Source: Mucilaginibacter sp. (GTDB taxonomy: Bacteria > Bacteroidota > Bacteroidia > Sphingobacteriales > Sphingobacteriaceae). From it: DNA of 64,000 bases. The position numbers and the translations under genes were made by a program. The notes under the pieces were generated by a model that had not been told where the DNA came from, did not search any database, and saw only the letters and a program-made list of their open reading frames with translations. The stretch spans positions 1 to 64,000 of the forward strand of contig NZ_JAQBOC010000051.1 in the NCBI RefSeq assembly GCF_028288225.1. Direction: 5' to 3'. Shown piece after piece: positions 8,496 to 18,057 of the stretch (its first letter is position 1; every line of letters starts with the position of its first letter).

Positions 8496-9146
8496 ATGTC
8501 ATTAAACAGCATCTTTCAATATTTTGTACCAAAAGATAAAAAGATATTTTTCCCATTATTTGAGCAGGCGGCAAACAATGTTGTAACCATGGCAACAATA
8601 TTAGTGGAAGCGGTTAATTCAAATAATCCCACCACAAGGGAAGAACTGTTTAAGCAGATAGATAAATTAGAGAATAAGGGTGATGAAATAACGCACCAGG
8701 TACATTTGGAGCTCGGGAAAAACTTTATTACCCCCTTTGACCGTGAAGACATCCACGCACTGGCATCAGCAATTGATGATGTTGCCGATTATATACAGGG
8801 TGCGGCAAACCGCATGAGCCTTTACCGCATTGATGATTATAACGAACATATCCGCAAGCTCTCTGAACTTACCCTGCAGGCAAGCATTGACCTTGAAAAA
8901 GCAGTAAGGGAGCTAAAGGACCTTAAAAATGTGCGCAACATTGCCGACTCCTGCATCAGGATAAACAGTGTTGAAAACCAGGCCGATTATGTTTTTGACC
9001 GCGCCGTGGCCGATCTTTTTCTTTATGAGAAAGATGCTATCCGCCTTATCAAATATAAAGAGATCTTATCTGCACTGGAAACAGCTACTGATATGTGCGA
9101 AGACGCCGCAGATGTTATGGAATCGATTTTGGTTAAAAACGCTTAA
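8496..9146 (+). CDS. DUF47/PhoU-like protein, Pit accessory
   Basis: The ATG at 8496 (MSLNSIFQYFVPKDKK) is chosen over TTG 8460 because a promoter lies between them; the protein then has 216 residues. It is all helical with the DUF47 signatures NKGDEITHQVHLELGKNFITPFDREDIHALASAIDDVADYI and, near the C-terminus, EILSALETATDMCEDAADVMESI. Such PhoU-like proteins bind metal clusters and regulate or assist low-affinity phosphate (Pit) transporters. The pit gene starts 6 bp after its stop, so the two form a classic operon. Confidence 0.92.
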   Translation: MSLNSIFQYFVPKDKKIFFPLFEQAANNVVTMATILVEAVNSNNPTTREELFKQIDKLENKGDEITHQVHLELGKNFITPFDREDIHALASAIDDVADYIQGAANRMSLYRIDDYNEHIRKLSELTLQASIDLEKAVRELKDLKNVRNIADSCIRINSVENQADYVFDRAVADLFLYEKDAIRLIKYKEILSALETATDMCEDAADVMESILVKNA

Positions 9147-9152
9147 ATTTTA

Positions 9153-10166
9153 ATGGTTACACCTATCCTCATTGTTATTGTTTGCCTTGCGCTGATATTT
9201 GACTACACTAACGGTTTTCATGATGCGGCAAACTCTATTGCTACCATTGTATCAACCAAAGTATTGACACCTTTCCAGGCCGTTGTATGGGCCGCTTTTT
9301 TTAATTTTTTGGTTTATTTTTTTATAAAAGATCATAAGGTTGCGAAAACCGTTTCGAAAATAGTAGTTGAAAATTTTATCACGCTGCATGTAATACTTGC
9401 AGGTTTAATAGCGGCAATTTCATGGAACCTTGTAACCTGGTGGTTTGGTATCCCATCCAGTTCATCGCATACTTTGATAGGAGGATTTGCAGGTGCCGGC
9501 ATCACAAATGCAATATACATGGGTGCAAGCGGTTTAAGTGCGGTAAATATGTCATACATAATTACCATATTAGCTTATATTGTACTGGCGCCGGTAATTG
9601 GTTTAATAGTTGCTTATCTAGTAACAATTATTATTCTGCATATCTGTAAAAATGCCAGGCCTGCTGTTGCTGACCGATGGTTTAAAAGATTGCAGCTTGT
9701 ATCATCCGCAGCATTAAGCTTTGCACACGGTGGCAATGATGCTCAAAAGGTAATGGGCATATTGTATGTGACAATAGTTACAGCAAAAATAATAAAACCC
9801 GGCGATGCTATGCCGGATTGGATCCCGCTGGCCTGTTACTCTGCCATTGCCCTGGGCACTTTGTCGGGTGGATGGAAAATAGTAAAAACAATGGGTTCAA
9901 AGATCACTAAAATAACCTCGCTGGAGGGTGTAAGTGCTGAAACTGCCGGGGCAATTACTTTATTTTTTACAGAACGGTTCGGGATCCCGGTTTCAACCAC
10001 ACATACCATTACTGGTTCAATTATAGGTGTTGGCTTAACAAAACGTTTATCAGCAGTCCGCTGGGGCTTAACTATAAACATTATTTGGGCATGGGTAATC
10101 ACTATCCCGGTATCAGCGCTTATTGCCGCAGGTATATTTAGCCTATTGAGAGTTTTTGTTAAATAA
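9153..10166 (+). CDS. pit: Low-affinity inorganic phosphate transporter (Pit family)
   Basis: A 337-residue integral membrane protein with about ten helices. Both copies of the internal Pit repeat are visible: DYTNGFHDAANSIATIVSTKVL at the N-terminus, LSFAHGGNDAQKVMGI in the middle, and the paired PSSSSHTLIGG and PVSTTHTITGS signatures. It catalyses metal-phosphate/H+ symport. It is in an operon with the DUF47 gene and is probably under the Pho-box-like promoter at 8443-8476. The length is typical of the short bacterial Pit type. Confidence 0.94.
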   Translation: MVTPILIVIVCLALIFDYTNGFHDAANSIATIVSTKVLTPFQAVVWAAFFNFLVYFFIKDHKVAKTVSKIVVENFITLHVILAGLIAAISWNLVTWWFGIPSSSSHTLIGGFAGAGITNAIYMGASGLSAVNMSYIITILAYIVLAPVIGLIVAYLVTIIILHICKNARPAVADRWFKRLQLVSSAALSFAHGGNDAQKVMGILYVTIVTAKIIKPGDAMPDWIPLACYSAIALGTLSGGWKIVKTMGSKITKITSLEGVSAETAGAITLFFTERFGIPVSTTHTITGSIIGVGLTKRLSAVRWGLTINIIWAWVITIPVSALIAAGIFSLLRVFVK

Positions 10167-10233
10167 TCCGTCTGCTAAAAAATTTGTTTATTTTGGCAGC
10201 GATAAAAATCATCATCTATCCTTAACTACCAAA

Positions 10234-10962
10234 ATGAAAAAAACACTTTTACTTATCCCCTGCCTCGTTCTATTTATAACGCTTACCAGCTGCGATTCTC
10301 TTAATAAAATTTCGCAAGCCGGTGCAGCACAATTAACCAATCCAACAAACCTCGAAATAGGTAACGGGTTAAAAGAGGCCCTTCAAATAGGCACATCAAA
10401 AAGTTCGGATCAGCTTTCGGCTGTTGACGGCTTTTTTGCAAATGCTGCCGTAAAAATTGTTTTCCCTCCTGAGGCACAGAAAGCTGAAAAAACATTGAGG
10501 AGCATCGGTTTAGGTAAACTGGCAGATAATGTGATCCTGTCACTTAACCGCGCTGCGGAAGATGCTGCAAAACAGGCGAAACCTATATTTATAAACGCTG
10601 TTAAGCAAATGACACTACAGGATGTAACCAACATTTTGCTTGGCAGCCAGGATGCAGCTACACAATATTTTAAACGCACCACTACAGTTCAGCTAACAGC
10701 TTCGTTTAAGCCGGTTATACAGGGCAGCTTAAATAAAGTAGGTGCAACAAAATATTATGGCGATGCCGCAAGCGAGTATAATAAAATCCCGTTTGTATCT
10801 AAACTTAACCCGGATATAAGCGCCTATGTAACCCAAAAAGCTATTGACGGTTTATTTTATGAAATTGCGCTGGAAGAATTAAATATCCGCAAAAACATCA
10901 GCGCACGTACTTCGCCATTGCTGCAAAAGGTATTTGCTTTTGCCGATAAGAACAAGAAATAG
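10234..10962 (+). CDS. DUF4197 lipoprotein
   Basis: The start is placed at ATG 10234, giving a 242-residue lipoprotein with the lipobox LITLTSC (signal MKKTLLLIPCLVLFITLTSC); the upstream in-frame extension to 10156 overlaps pit and lacks a signal. The DUF4197 pattern is clear: GLKEALQIGTSKSSDQLS, the KIVFPPEAQK stretch, and C-terminal ISAYVTQKAIDGLFYEIALEELNIR. The family is helical, periplasmic and of unknown function. Phosphate-linked function cannot be claimed from proximity alone. Confidence 0.85.
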   Translation: MKKTLLLIPCLVLFITLTSCDSLNKISQAGAAQLTNPTNLEIGNGLKEALQIGTSKSSDQLSAVDGFFANAAVKIVFPPEAQKAEKTLRSIGLGKLADNVILSLNRAAEDAAKQAKPIFINAVKQMTLQDVTNILLGSQDAATQYFKRTTTVQLTASFKPVIQGSLNKVGATKYYGDAASEYNKIPFVSKLNPDISAYVTQKAIDGLFYEIALEELNIRKNISARTSPLLQKVFAFADKNKK

Positions 10963-10972
10963 AGGGGGAATA

Positions 10973-11049
10973 GAATCAAGAAGTCAGGAATCAAGAGCCA
11001 AGAATAGAGTTCCTTTAATCTTGATTCCTGACTCTTAAGTTCTTGATTC
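10973..11049. terminator. Nested hairpin repeat between convergent genes
   Basis: Inner arms AGTCAGGAATCAAGA (10982-10996) and its exact complement (11019-11033); outer arms GAATCAAGAA (10973-10982) and TTCTTGATTC (11040-11049). It sits between two convergent genes and can terminate both. The AGTCAGGAATCAAGA word recurs at about 50884-50899, so it is a dispersed repeat family. Confidence 0.6.
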
Positions 11050-11062
11050 TCTCTTAGTGATT

Positions 11063-12394
11063 CTATTTAGCAAACTTTACACGGATCTTAACCTGTTCGG
11101 TTTGTCCGCTGGTGCTACCAACCCAATCAGGGCCATTGTTTATCAAATCAATGGCCTTTTTGTTTGTAAACGTGCTTAAGCCTTTTATAACAGTAACTTC
11201 ACTGATATCGCCATTCCTGTCAACCATAAATGAAAGCGTTATAGTACCGGTTTTACCATCGGGCGATAATGCATTATCACTTAAATATTTTTTAAAACTA
11301 TGCCACCCTTCCCGGGGATGAGCGGCTATTACGGCCAGCATATCGCTGCTTTCATCTTTTGGTCTGGAAGTGGTAACAACCACTTCGTTAAGAGATTGAT
11401 TATTAGGTTGTAAACCTATTGTTTTTAATGAATCGCGGTTACGCGCATTTATTTTAAGTGTATTATAGCCAATATAAGCAATAACAATGCTTGATTTATT
11501 GCTATCAACCGGGATAGAGAACTTTCCGTTATTGTCGGTAACGGCACCGAATGCAGTCCCGGGCACACGAATGGATACACCCGGTAAGGCCGTGCCATCA
11601 GTTTTATCTACAATTCTACCCTGTAGAATAATCTTTGATGACTGAGCGCTAAAAGGTGAGCCGGCAGGAGTTTTTGTTACTCCTGCAACCTGGCTTTGCA
11701 CTGCCTGTTCAGTAGTGGCAGGAGTCGGGTTTTTTAATTTACTTACTTCAGCAGCCTGCAGGTTTTCTTTTGTATCCTTTTTTTGTTTCGAGGTGTAATC
11801 CATTACCACCATTTCGTTCAAAGGTGTGGTATCCCCGTCCACAGTATCTGCTTTAGCTGCAACCGGCGGCGCGCTGGCTATCATATTATCGGCTTCTGTT
11901 TTTTTATCAGCAATAATAATCTCGCGCAAAGGCCTCGTTCTTAATGTTGTTTTGGGGAATTTTTCCGGAGCAGGCGCCGTATTGGCCGCAATTTGATTAT
12001 TAATAGTTGTATCTGCTACTGCCGGAGTGGGGATGGCCAAAGGGGGTTTAGCTACAGGCTTAACAACCTTTGCAGAAGTTCGCGGTGTTTGTTTATGATC
12101 ATTACTTAACCATAACCAGCCCATGGTAAATACAATCAGTACGGATGCAGCAATAGCTAAAGTTCTGTAAGGGATGATCCGCCTTTGTTTAGGTGTTATC
12201 CGTTGTTGTAAACGGCCGCTAAGCTCATCCAAATTTACTTTCTGATCAGCCTGTGCATTTTCGTAGCCTTCCAGCGCATCCATCAAAAATGGATCATCCT
12301 GTGCACGCTTTTCTAATTGGTGCATAGCACGGTCATCAAGCTCTCCGTTCAGATACTTCCTTATCAGCAATATGTCTGTTTCCTTTTTACTCAC
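11063..12394 (-). CDS. Anti-sigma-like TonB-domain protein with carboxypeptidase-like regulatory domain
   Basis: A 443-residue single-pass membrane protein. The N-terminal cytoplasmic part (MSKKETDILLIRKYLNGELDDRAMHQLEKRAQDDPFLMDALEGYE) is a typical Bacteroidota anti-sigma-like helix bundle. One membrane helix follows (about residues 78-97, LAIAASVLIVFTMGWLWL), then a Pro/Ala/Thr linker, a CarboxypepD_reg-like beta-sandwich (ILQGRIVDKTDGTALPGVSIRVPGT) and a TonB C-terminal domain (TITLSFMVDRNGDISEVTVIKGL). Its start overlaps the ECF sigma gene by 8 bp. It probably sequesters that sigma factor and relays an envelope signal. Confidence 0.85.
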   Translation of the reverse strand: MSKKETDILLIRKYLNGELDDRAMHQLEKRAQDDPFLMDALEGYENAQADQKVNLDELSGRLQQRITPKQRRIIPYRTLAIAASVLIVFTMGWLWLSNDHKQTPRTSAKVVKPVAKPPLAIPTPAVADTTINNQIAANTAPAPEKFPKTTLRTRPLREIIIADKKTEADNMIASAPPVAAKADTVDGDTTPLNEMVVMDYTSKQKKDTKENLQAAEVSKLKNPTPATTEQAVQSQVAGVTKTPAGSPFSAQSSKIILQGRIVDKTDGTALPGVSIRVPGTAFGAVTDNNGKFSIPVDSNKSSIVIAYIGYNTLKINARNRDSLKTIGLQPNNQSLNEVVVTTSRPKDESSDMLAVIAAHPREGWHSFKKYLSDNALSPDGKTGTITLSFMVDRNGDISEVTVIKGLSTFTNKKAIDLINNGPDWVGSTSGQTEQVKIRVKFAK

Positions 12395-12956
12395 TATCTT
12401 TTTCCAAACAGATCTTCAGGTTTCTTTTACCGTTCTGTATATAGCTTTTCACTTCGTTAAGGGTAAAGCCCGTTAGAATTGTTATTTCTTTATAGCACTT
12501 CTCTTTTAAATAAAAAAAATCTATGCTTTGTTTTTGATTGCCGGGTAATTTATCCATACACTTTTCCAATGCCTGCATCGCTGCTTCACGGTTATTATCA
12601 TCAGGATGCAAAACCAGTGAAAATTCCATAACATCATCCAAATTAATCACCTCAATCTTTTTGTCTGCCCGCAGCTGCATTAAACAATAGTTACGGCTCA
12701 GCACATATAACCAGCCCCTAAACTGTTTAATATCGTGCTGCTTAATCTTCATTATCAGCTCCTCAAATATCCCTATAACCGCATCCTTTGCCTGCTCTTC
12801 ATCTTTTAGATATTTTAAGCAAACTCCATAAACCAATGGCATTTGCTTTTCATAAAGTTTGCCCAAAACCGTCAGATCACCGCTTTGGCGGTAATTGGCT
12901 AGCAGTGTTTCATCATCTGCACTGGTTGGTTTAATTGGTTTACTAAAAAAATTCAT
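12387..12956 (-). CDS. ECF-type RNA polymerase sigma factor
   Basis: A 189-residue sigma-70-family protein. Region 2 is visible in LYEKQMPLVYGVCLKYLKDEEQAKDAVIGIFEELIMKI, followed by the WLYVLSRNYCLMQLR strand-helix. Region 4 is LPGNQKQSIDFFYLKEKCYKEITILTGFTLNEVKSYIQNGKRNLK. The overlapping downstream gene encodes the predicted anti-sigma partner. The pair is transcribed away from the VWA gene, with an 81-bp shared upstream region, so that gene may be a target. Confidence 0.92.
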   Translation of the reverse strand: MNFFSKPIKPTSADDETLLANYRQSGDLTVLGKLYEKQMPLVYGVCLKYLKDEEQAKDAVIGIFEELIMKIKQHDIKQFRGWLYVLSRNYCLMQLRADKKIEVINLDDVMEFSLVLHPDDNNREAAMQALEKCMDKLPGNQKQSIDFFYLKEKCYKEITILTGFTLNEVKSYIQNGKRNLKICLEKDSE

Positions 12957-13037
12957 TCCGGGGCGGCAAAAATAATTTTTTTTAATGGCTTATGGAAATA
13001 TGCTTTCTGCTGCATCCTTATTAAAAATCAAACAATC

Positions 13038-14993
13038 ATGAAAAAGCTTTTATTAATTATTTTAGTATTTGCAGGCTTAACCGGGTTTAAGCACAGCACT
13101 ATCCGCCATATTAGCGGAACGGTTTACAGTAAGGATGACGGGCTTCCGCTTCCTGGTGTTTCAGTTATAGTTGACGGAACATCAACAGGAACACAAACTA
13201 ATACTTCCGGAAAGTATACCATCAATGTCCTTGACGGTAAAAAGACCTTATCTTTTGTTTATGTCGGGTTTCAAACAGCCAAAGTACAAATAGGCAAAAG
13301 CGACACCGTTAATGTTTATCTTCAACCTTCAACAAATTCGCTTAATGAAGTTGTTATAACCGGCTACCAAACACAGCGCAGAAAAGATATTAGCGGCAGC
13401 GTGTCTGTAATTAGCGCTGATAAAGCTGTTACCAGCAATAAATTATTGCTGCAAGGAAAAGCGGCTGGTGTTAGTGTTATTTCCCAGGCAGCTCCCGGCT
13501 CGGCAGCACAAGTAACGATAAGAGGCATATCTTCCTTCCCCACATCTGTACCAGCAAATGACGAAAGCTATAAAGGCCTTAATGAAAACGGGTTTAATGA
13601 TGTTAAAAGCAACCCGCTCTCAACTTTTTCTGTCGATGTTGATGCAGCATCATACAGTAACATCAGGCGTTTTATAAATAATGGGCAGCTTCCGCCGGCC
13701 GATGCGGTACGCATTGAAGAAATGATAAATTATTTTCATTATAACATTCCGGGGCCAATCAATAATGAGCCTGTTGCTATCCTTACAGAGCTTTCAACAA
13801 CTCCATGGAACAGTAAACATCGCTTGCTGCGCATCGGATTAAAAGCAAAAACTATTGAAACAAAAAATTTGCCCGCATCAAACCTGGTGTTTTTAATTGA
13901 CGTATCCGGTTCAATGAACGAGCCGAACAAGCTGCCGCTAGTAAAATCATCTATGAAAATGCTTACAGACCAGCTAAGGGCACACGATAAAGTAGCTATA
14001 GTAGTATATGCCGGCAACGCGGGCCTGGTACTGCCATCAACAGCCGGTGATAAAAAAACAACCATTAATGATGCCATTGATAACCTGAGTGCAGGCGGAT
14101 CAACAGCCGGTGGCGCGGGTATAAAACTAGCTTACAAAATTGCTAAAGAAAACTTTATGGCTAAAGGCAATAACCGCATTGTTATGGCTACCGATGGCGA
14201 TTTTAATGTTGGTTCAAGCAGTGATGAAGATATGGAACACCTGATAACCAAAGAGCGCGAAAGCAAAGTGGCCATATCTATAATGGGTTTTGGCATGGGT
14301 AATTATAAGGATAGCAAAATGGAAACGCTGGCCGACAAAGGTAATGGCAACTATGCTTATATTGATAATATTACCGAAGCGCACAAGGCATTAGTTAGTG
14401 AATTTGGCGGCACTTTATTTACCATAGCCAAAGATGTAAAGCTGCAAATTGAATTTAACCCGGCAAAAGTGCAGGCTTACCGCCTGTTGGGTTATGAAGA
14501 CAGGATGCTGAACAAAGAGGATTTTAATAACGATAAAAAGGATGCCGGCGATATGGGATCAGGCCATACGGTTACTGCATTATATGAGATTGTACCTGCT
14601 GGAATAAAAGATGATTATGCGGGCAGTGTTGATCCGCTTAAATACCAAAAGCCTGCAACTGTTGCTACAAACAAGGGATCGGATGAGATGGTAACCATTA
14701 AATTCCGTTATAAAGAGCCCGCATCAACAGTTAGCAAAATGAGCCAGGTTGCTGTAAATGATAATCCAAAAGAACTGAAATCAACATCGGCCGATTTCAG
14801 ATTTGCTGCTGCCGTTGCCGAGTTTGGCATGCTGCTGCGCGATTCGGAATTTAAACAGGGATCTACTTATGCACAGGCAATCAACCTGGCAAGGGCAGCC
14901 AAAGGAAATGATGAGGAAGGCTACCGTTCTGAATTTGTAAGGTTGACAGAAAGTGCAAAATTGCTTGCCAAAAGTGAGCTGGCAGCAAAGTAA
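13038..14993 (+). CDS. VWA-domain protein with carboxypeptidase-like and TonB-plug segments (YfbK-like)
   Basis: A 651-residue secreted protein. After a signal peptide it carries a CarboxypepD_reg-like domain (about residues 27-100, ISGTVYSKDDGLPLPGVSVI), a short TonB-plug-like segment (NEVVITGYQTQRRKDISGSV...VTIRGISSF), a vWF-type N-terminal extension (NPLSTFSVDVDAASYSNIRRFI), a VWA domain with the MIDAS motif DVSGSMN, and a DUF3520-type C-terminal region. The order matches YfbK-like proteins of Bacteroidota. It lies divergently from the ECF sigma/anti-sigma pair. The plug-like part without a barrel is unusual for a receptor but common in this group. Confidence 0.85.
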   Translation: MKKLLLIILVFAGLTGFKHSTIRHISGTVYSKDDGLPLPGVSVIVDGTSTGTQTNTSGKYTINVLDGKKTLSFVYVGFQTAKVQIGKSDTVNVYLQPSTNSLNEVVITGYQTQRRKDISGSVSVISADKAVTSNKLLLQGKAAGVSVISQAAPGSAAQVTIRGISSFPTSVPANDESYKGLNENGFNDVKSNPLSTFSVDVDAASYSNIRRFINNGQLPPADAVRIEEMINYFHYNIPGPINNEPVAILTELSTTPWNSKHRLLRIGLKAKTIETKNLPASNLVFLIDVSGSMNEPNKLPLVKSSMKMLTDQLRAHDKVAIVVYAGNAGLVLPSTAGDKKTTINDAIDNLSAGGSTAGGAGIKLAYKIAKENFMAKGNNRIVMATDGDFNVGSSSDEDMEHLITKERESKVAISIMGFGMGNYKDSKMETLADKGNGNYAYIDNITEAHKALVSEFGGTLFTIAKDVKLQIEFNPAKVQAYRLLGYEDRMLNKEDFNNDKKDAGDMGSGHTVTALYEIVPAGIKDDYAGSVDPLKYQKPATVATNKGSDEMVTIKFRYKEPASTVSKMSQVAVNDNPKELKSTSADFRFAAAVAEFGMLLRDSEFKQGSTYAQAINLARAAKGNDEEGYRSEFVRLTESAKLLAKSELAAK

Positions 14994-15013
14994 AGTTTGG
15001 ATTGCTTAACCCC

Positions 15014-15223
15014 ATGAGGCTGTATCAAAAGTAAAATTATAAGATACCGGACAAAATTAAATTTGGGGCAATAAAAAACTCCATGCGGCTCTATGTCTCC
15101 TTTGCGTACTTTCTGGTTAATGATTTTTTACCGCGGAGATCACAAAGAAGGCACGGAGATCGCAGGGACCAAATATTATTTTGAGTGTTTTTTTTAGATT
15201 TAAGTTTTTTGATACAGTCTCAT
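15014..15223. mobile_element. MITE-like element with 17-bp terminal inverted repeats
   Basis: ATGAGGCTGTATCAAAA (15014-15030) and TTTTGATACAGTCTCAT (15207-15223) are inverted repeats with one mismatch, bounding 210 bp without a gene. The interior holds a GGAGATCACAAAGAAGGCACGGAGAT-type repeat. The remaining intergenic DNA (15224-15523) shows nothing recognisable apart from the response-regulator promoter region. Confidence 0.6.
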
Positions 15224-15523
15224 ACTTATTATATCTTCTAATTCAAAATCCATTTCAACACCACACCTGCGTTAAATTTTCCCCAATACCACAGTTAAAT
15301 TTCTCCCCAATTTTTGGGATTGTTAACCTCAAGTAAAATAAATTTTCCGAAACAAGAATAAACCATCGTGTCGGCTTAAATAATTATGTGGCACATCTAT
15401 TGTCCTGTTATGAGCAAGCAAGGCGATTTTAAATACCATGTAACGGTATTGTTACATGGCTAAATATTACTTAAAGCCTTAGTTTTAAAATACTTATATT
15501 CGCAATTATTTAAACTATTTATT

Positions 15524-15946
15524 ATGTGCAAACTTGTAGTAATTGATGACAACCCCACGGATCACTATATTATGCAACGCTTACTGCATAATAATTACAA
15601 CTGCCAGCAAGCTACTTATACCTTTGACGGCCGATTAGTATTAGATTATTTAGAAGAAAATAAAGACAATGGTACTATGCCCGATGTAATACTATTAGAC
15701 CTTGATATGCCCCAGCTTTCCGGCTGGGAATTTTTAGATGAACTTGAAAGCTTTAATGCCGATGCTAAAAAGAATGTTAGGGTTCATATCATGAGTTCGT
15801 CTATCCGCACCGCAGATGTTTTTCAATCGAAAAAATATGCCTGCGTAAATTCATTCATGACCAAGCCTTTATCCCGCGACCTGGTAAACCAGTTATGTGA
15901 ACAGGCAAATCCTTTTAACAACCAACAATTAAATACAGCATCGTAA
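15524..15946 (+). CDS. Single-domain CheY-like response regulator
   Basis: A 140-residue stand-alone receiver domain. The acidic pocket is VIDDNPTDH at the start and the phospho-acceptor Asp is in DVILLDLDMPQLSGWEF; MSSS and the Lys in SFMTKPLSRD complete the switch. No output domain or kinase gene adjoins. It is closely similar in layout to the receiver protein at 50464-50877 (VIDDNPTDHYIMQRLL versus IDDNPIEHLIMQKML), so the two are paralogues on either side of the comM insertion. Confidence 0.9.
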   Translation: MCKLVVIDDNPTDHYIMQRLLHNNYNCQQATYTFDGRLVLDYLEENKDNGTMPDVILLDLDMPQLSGWEFLDELESFNADAKKNVRVHIMSSSIRTADVFQSKKYACVNSFMTKPLSRDLVNQLCEQANPFNNQQLNTAS

Positions 15947-16010
15947 ATAAAACCTTCCGGTTTTACCAATTTGCACATCTAAACATTATTAGCTTATTTT
16001 TACGGCAATA

Positions 16011-16766
16011 ATGGCTATCCGTAATAAACTATATTTCGCTTCTGACTTTCATTTAGGCACAGGAACTTATGCTTCCAGTCGCAAACGTGAGGACTGCCTT
16101 GTACGCTGGCTCGATCTTATTAAACCAGATGCCGCTGAGGTTTTTTTAATGGGCGATGTGTTCGATTTCTGGTTTGAGTATAAAACCGTTGTACCAAAAG
16201 GATACATCCGTTTTTTAGGGAAGCTTGCCGAGCTGGCAGATGCCGGTGTGAAGCTGTGGTTTTTCAGGGGCAATCATGATATGTGGATGTTTGATTATTT
16301 TGAACGCGAGCTTGGTGCAACCATCATCAGTAATGAGCTGGAGATAGAGCGCAACGGCAAAAAATTTTTCCTGCATCATGGTGACGGCTTAGGCCCCGGC
16401 GATACATTTTACAAGTTTTTAAAAGGATTTTTCAGAAGTAAGTTTTGCCAGTGGCTTTTTGCACGCATCCATCCAAATCTTGGTGTGGGTGTTGCCAATT
16501 ACTGGTCGGCACATAGCCGGATAGCCAATGAAAAGAAGGAAGACCCCAAACCCGGGCAACAAGAATGGCTGGTAACTTTTAGCAATCAATTACTGAAAAC
16601 ACATTTTTATGATTATTTGATTTTCGGCCACCGCCATTTACCTCTTGATATTCAATTAAATGAAAAAAGCCGTTATATAAACCTGGGCGAATGGGTACAC
16701 GCTTGTAGCTATGCCGTTTTTGATGGTGAAACGGTAAGCCTTAAATATTTTGAAAAAGGGGAATAA
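16011..16766 (+). CDS. lpxH: UDP-2,3-diacylglucosamine diphosphatase (LpxH-like)
   Basis: A 251-residue calcineurin-like metallophosphoesterase. Metal-binding motifs in order: DFH (ASDFHLG), GDVFDFW, GNHDMW, and later HHGDG and FGHRH. This set is that of LpxH/LpxH2, which cleaves UDP-2,3-diacylglucosamine to lipid X in lipid A synthesis at the inner membrane surface. The length fits Bacteroidota UDP-2,3-diacylglucosamine diphosphatases. It appears monocistronic here. Confidence 0.88.
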   Translation: MAIRNKLYFASDFHLGTGTYASSRKREDCLVRWLDLIKPDAAEVFLMGDVFDFWFEYKTVVPKGYIRFLGKLAELADAGVKLWFFRGNHDMWMFDYFERELGATIISNELEIERNGKKFFLHHGDGLGPGDTFYKFLKGFFRSKFCQWLFARIHPNLGVGVANYWSAHSRIANEKKEDPKPGQQEWLVTFSNQLLKTHFYDYLIFGHRHLPLDIQLNEKSRYINLGEWVHACSYAVFDGETVSLKYFEKGE

Positions 16767-16773
16767 TATTAAA

Positions 16774-16926
16774 TTATTCCACCTTATACCTGTATACCTG
16801 CCTGCCCAAGTTTCCTTTATCATCAATACCTTCTACTACAACCCGGTAATTGCCCTTTCCATCAGCATTAAAATATTCAAATGAGGCATCGCCATCTTTA
16901 TCGGTTATAATGTCAGGGCCTCACAT
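16774..16926 (-). pseudogene. C-terminal remnant of a larger secreted protein
   Basis: On the minus strand the bases encode DIITDKDGDASFEYFN followed by RVVVEGIDDKGNLGRQVYRY, ending KVE and a stop at 16774. This is the typical last stretch of large Bacteroidota carboxypeptidase-regulatory/MG2-like proteins. Nothing upstream continues the frame as a gene, so this is a decayed fragment. Confidence 0.55.
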
Positions 16927-16998
16927 CAATAATGCATTCAATGTTTTATCCCTCGATTAAATTATATAACTTTCGCTTTTGAATAAACTTTATCATTT

Positions 16999-18057
16999 GT
17001 GTTAGTTAAAACTTTTGGAAGTGCGGTTTATGGGATCGAGGCAATAACGATCACCATTGAGGTAAATATAAGTCCGGGGAAGCTGGCATACTTTATTGTG
17101 GGCTTGCCGGATAATGCAGTTCGCGAATCTATGCAGCGAATTGAGGCTGCCCTGCAGACCAATAACTACCGGATGCCAAGGCAAAGAATAGTGGTGAATA
17201 TGGCGCCGGCAGATATCCGCAAGGAAGGTTCTGCTTATGACCTTACCATAGCCACTGCCATATTAGCCAGCTCCGGGCAGATAGAAAATGAAGAACTTGA
17301 AAAATACCTGATCATGGGCGAGCTTTCGCTCGATGGTAGTTTGCAGCCTATAAAAGGCGCTTTACCTATTGCCATACAAGCTCGTAAAGAAGGTTATAAA
17401 GGCTTCATCCTGCCAAAACAAAACGCCCGCGAAGCAGCCATAGTAAATGAACTGGAGGTATATGGCGTTGAAAACATAAAAGAGGTGGTTGGTTTTTTTA
17501 ATGGCGAAACCCAGCTAACTGCCGAAGTGGTTAATACCCGCGATGAATTTTATAAAAGCCTTACAGCTTATGATAGCGACTTTAGCGAAGTACGCGGCCA
17601 GGAAAATATAAAACGCGCCCTCGAAATTGCGGCCGCAGGCGGGCATAATGTAATATTAATAGGTCCGCCGGGAGCGGGTAAAACTATGCTGGCCCGCAGG
17701 CTGCCTTCTATTTTGCCCCCGCTAAGCTTGTACGAATCATTAGAAACTACCAAGATCCATTCGGTTGCGGGTAAGCTATCTGCTGCTGATGCGCTGGTTA
17801 CTACCCGGCCATTCCGTTCTCCGCATCATACCATTAGCGATGTGGCCCTGGTGGGTGGCGGCAGCAATCCGCAGCCAGGTGAGATCTCGCTGGCGCATAA
17901 TGGTGTGCTGTTTTTGGATGAATTACCTGAGTTTAAACGCAGCGCCCTGGAGGTAATGCGCCAGCCGCTGGAAGAACGCCGGGTAACTATTTCGAGAGCC
18001 AAGTTTACGGTTGATTACCCGAGCTCGTTTATGCTGGTGGCGAGTATGAATCCCTGT
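16999..18057 (+). pseudogene. comM: comM/yifB (Mg-chelatase-like AAA ATPase), 5' part, interrupted
   Basis: Codons 1-353 of ComM, starting at GTG 16999. The N-terminal Lon-like/ChlI domain (MLVKTFGSAVYGIEAITI) and the AAA core with Walker A GPPGAGKT and Walker B-like VLFLDELPEF are intact, and the sequence runs to VASMNPC. There the 29.7 kb element begins, and the frame continues for only a few foreign codons to a stop at 18114. The missing part is at 47742-48224. Joined at the shared CCCTGT, the two give a protein of normal length for the family. ComM is a branch-migration helicase used in natural transformation and recombination, so the gene is presumably inactive while the element is present. 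Confidence 0.93.

Noticed and set aside
10156..10233. Upstream extension of the DUF4197 lipoprotein overlapping pit
   Set aside because: It would bury the lipoprotein signal peptide; ATG 10234 gives a correct lipobox.
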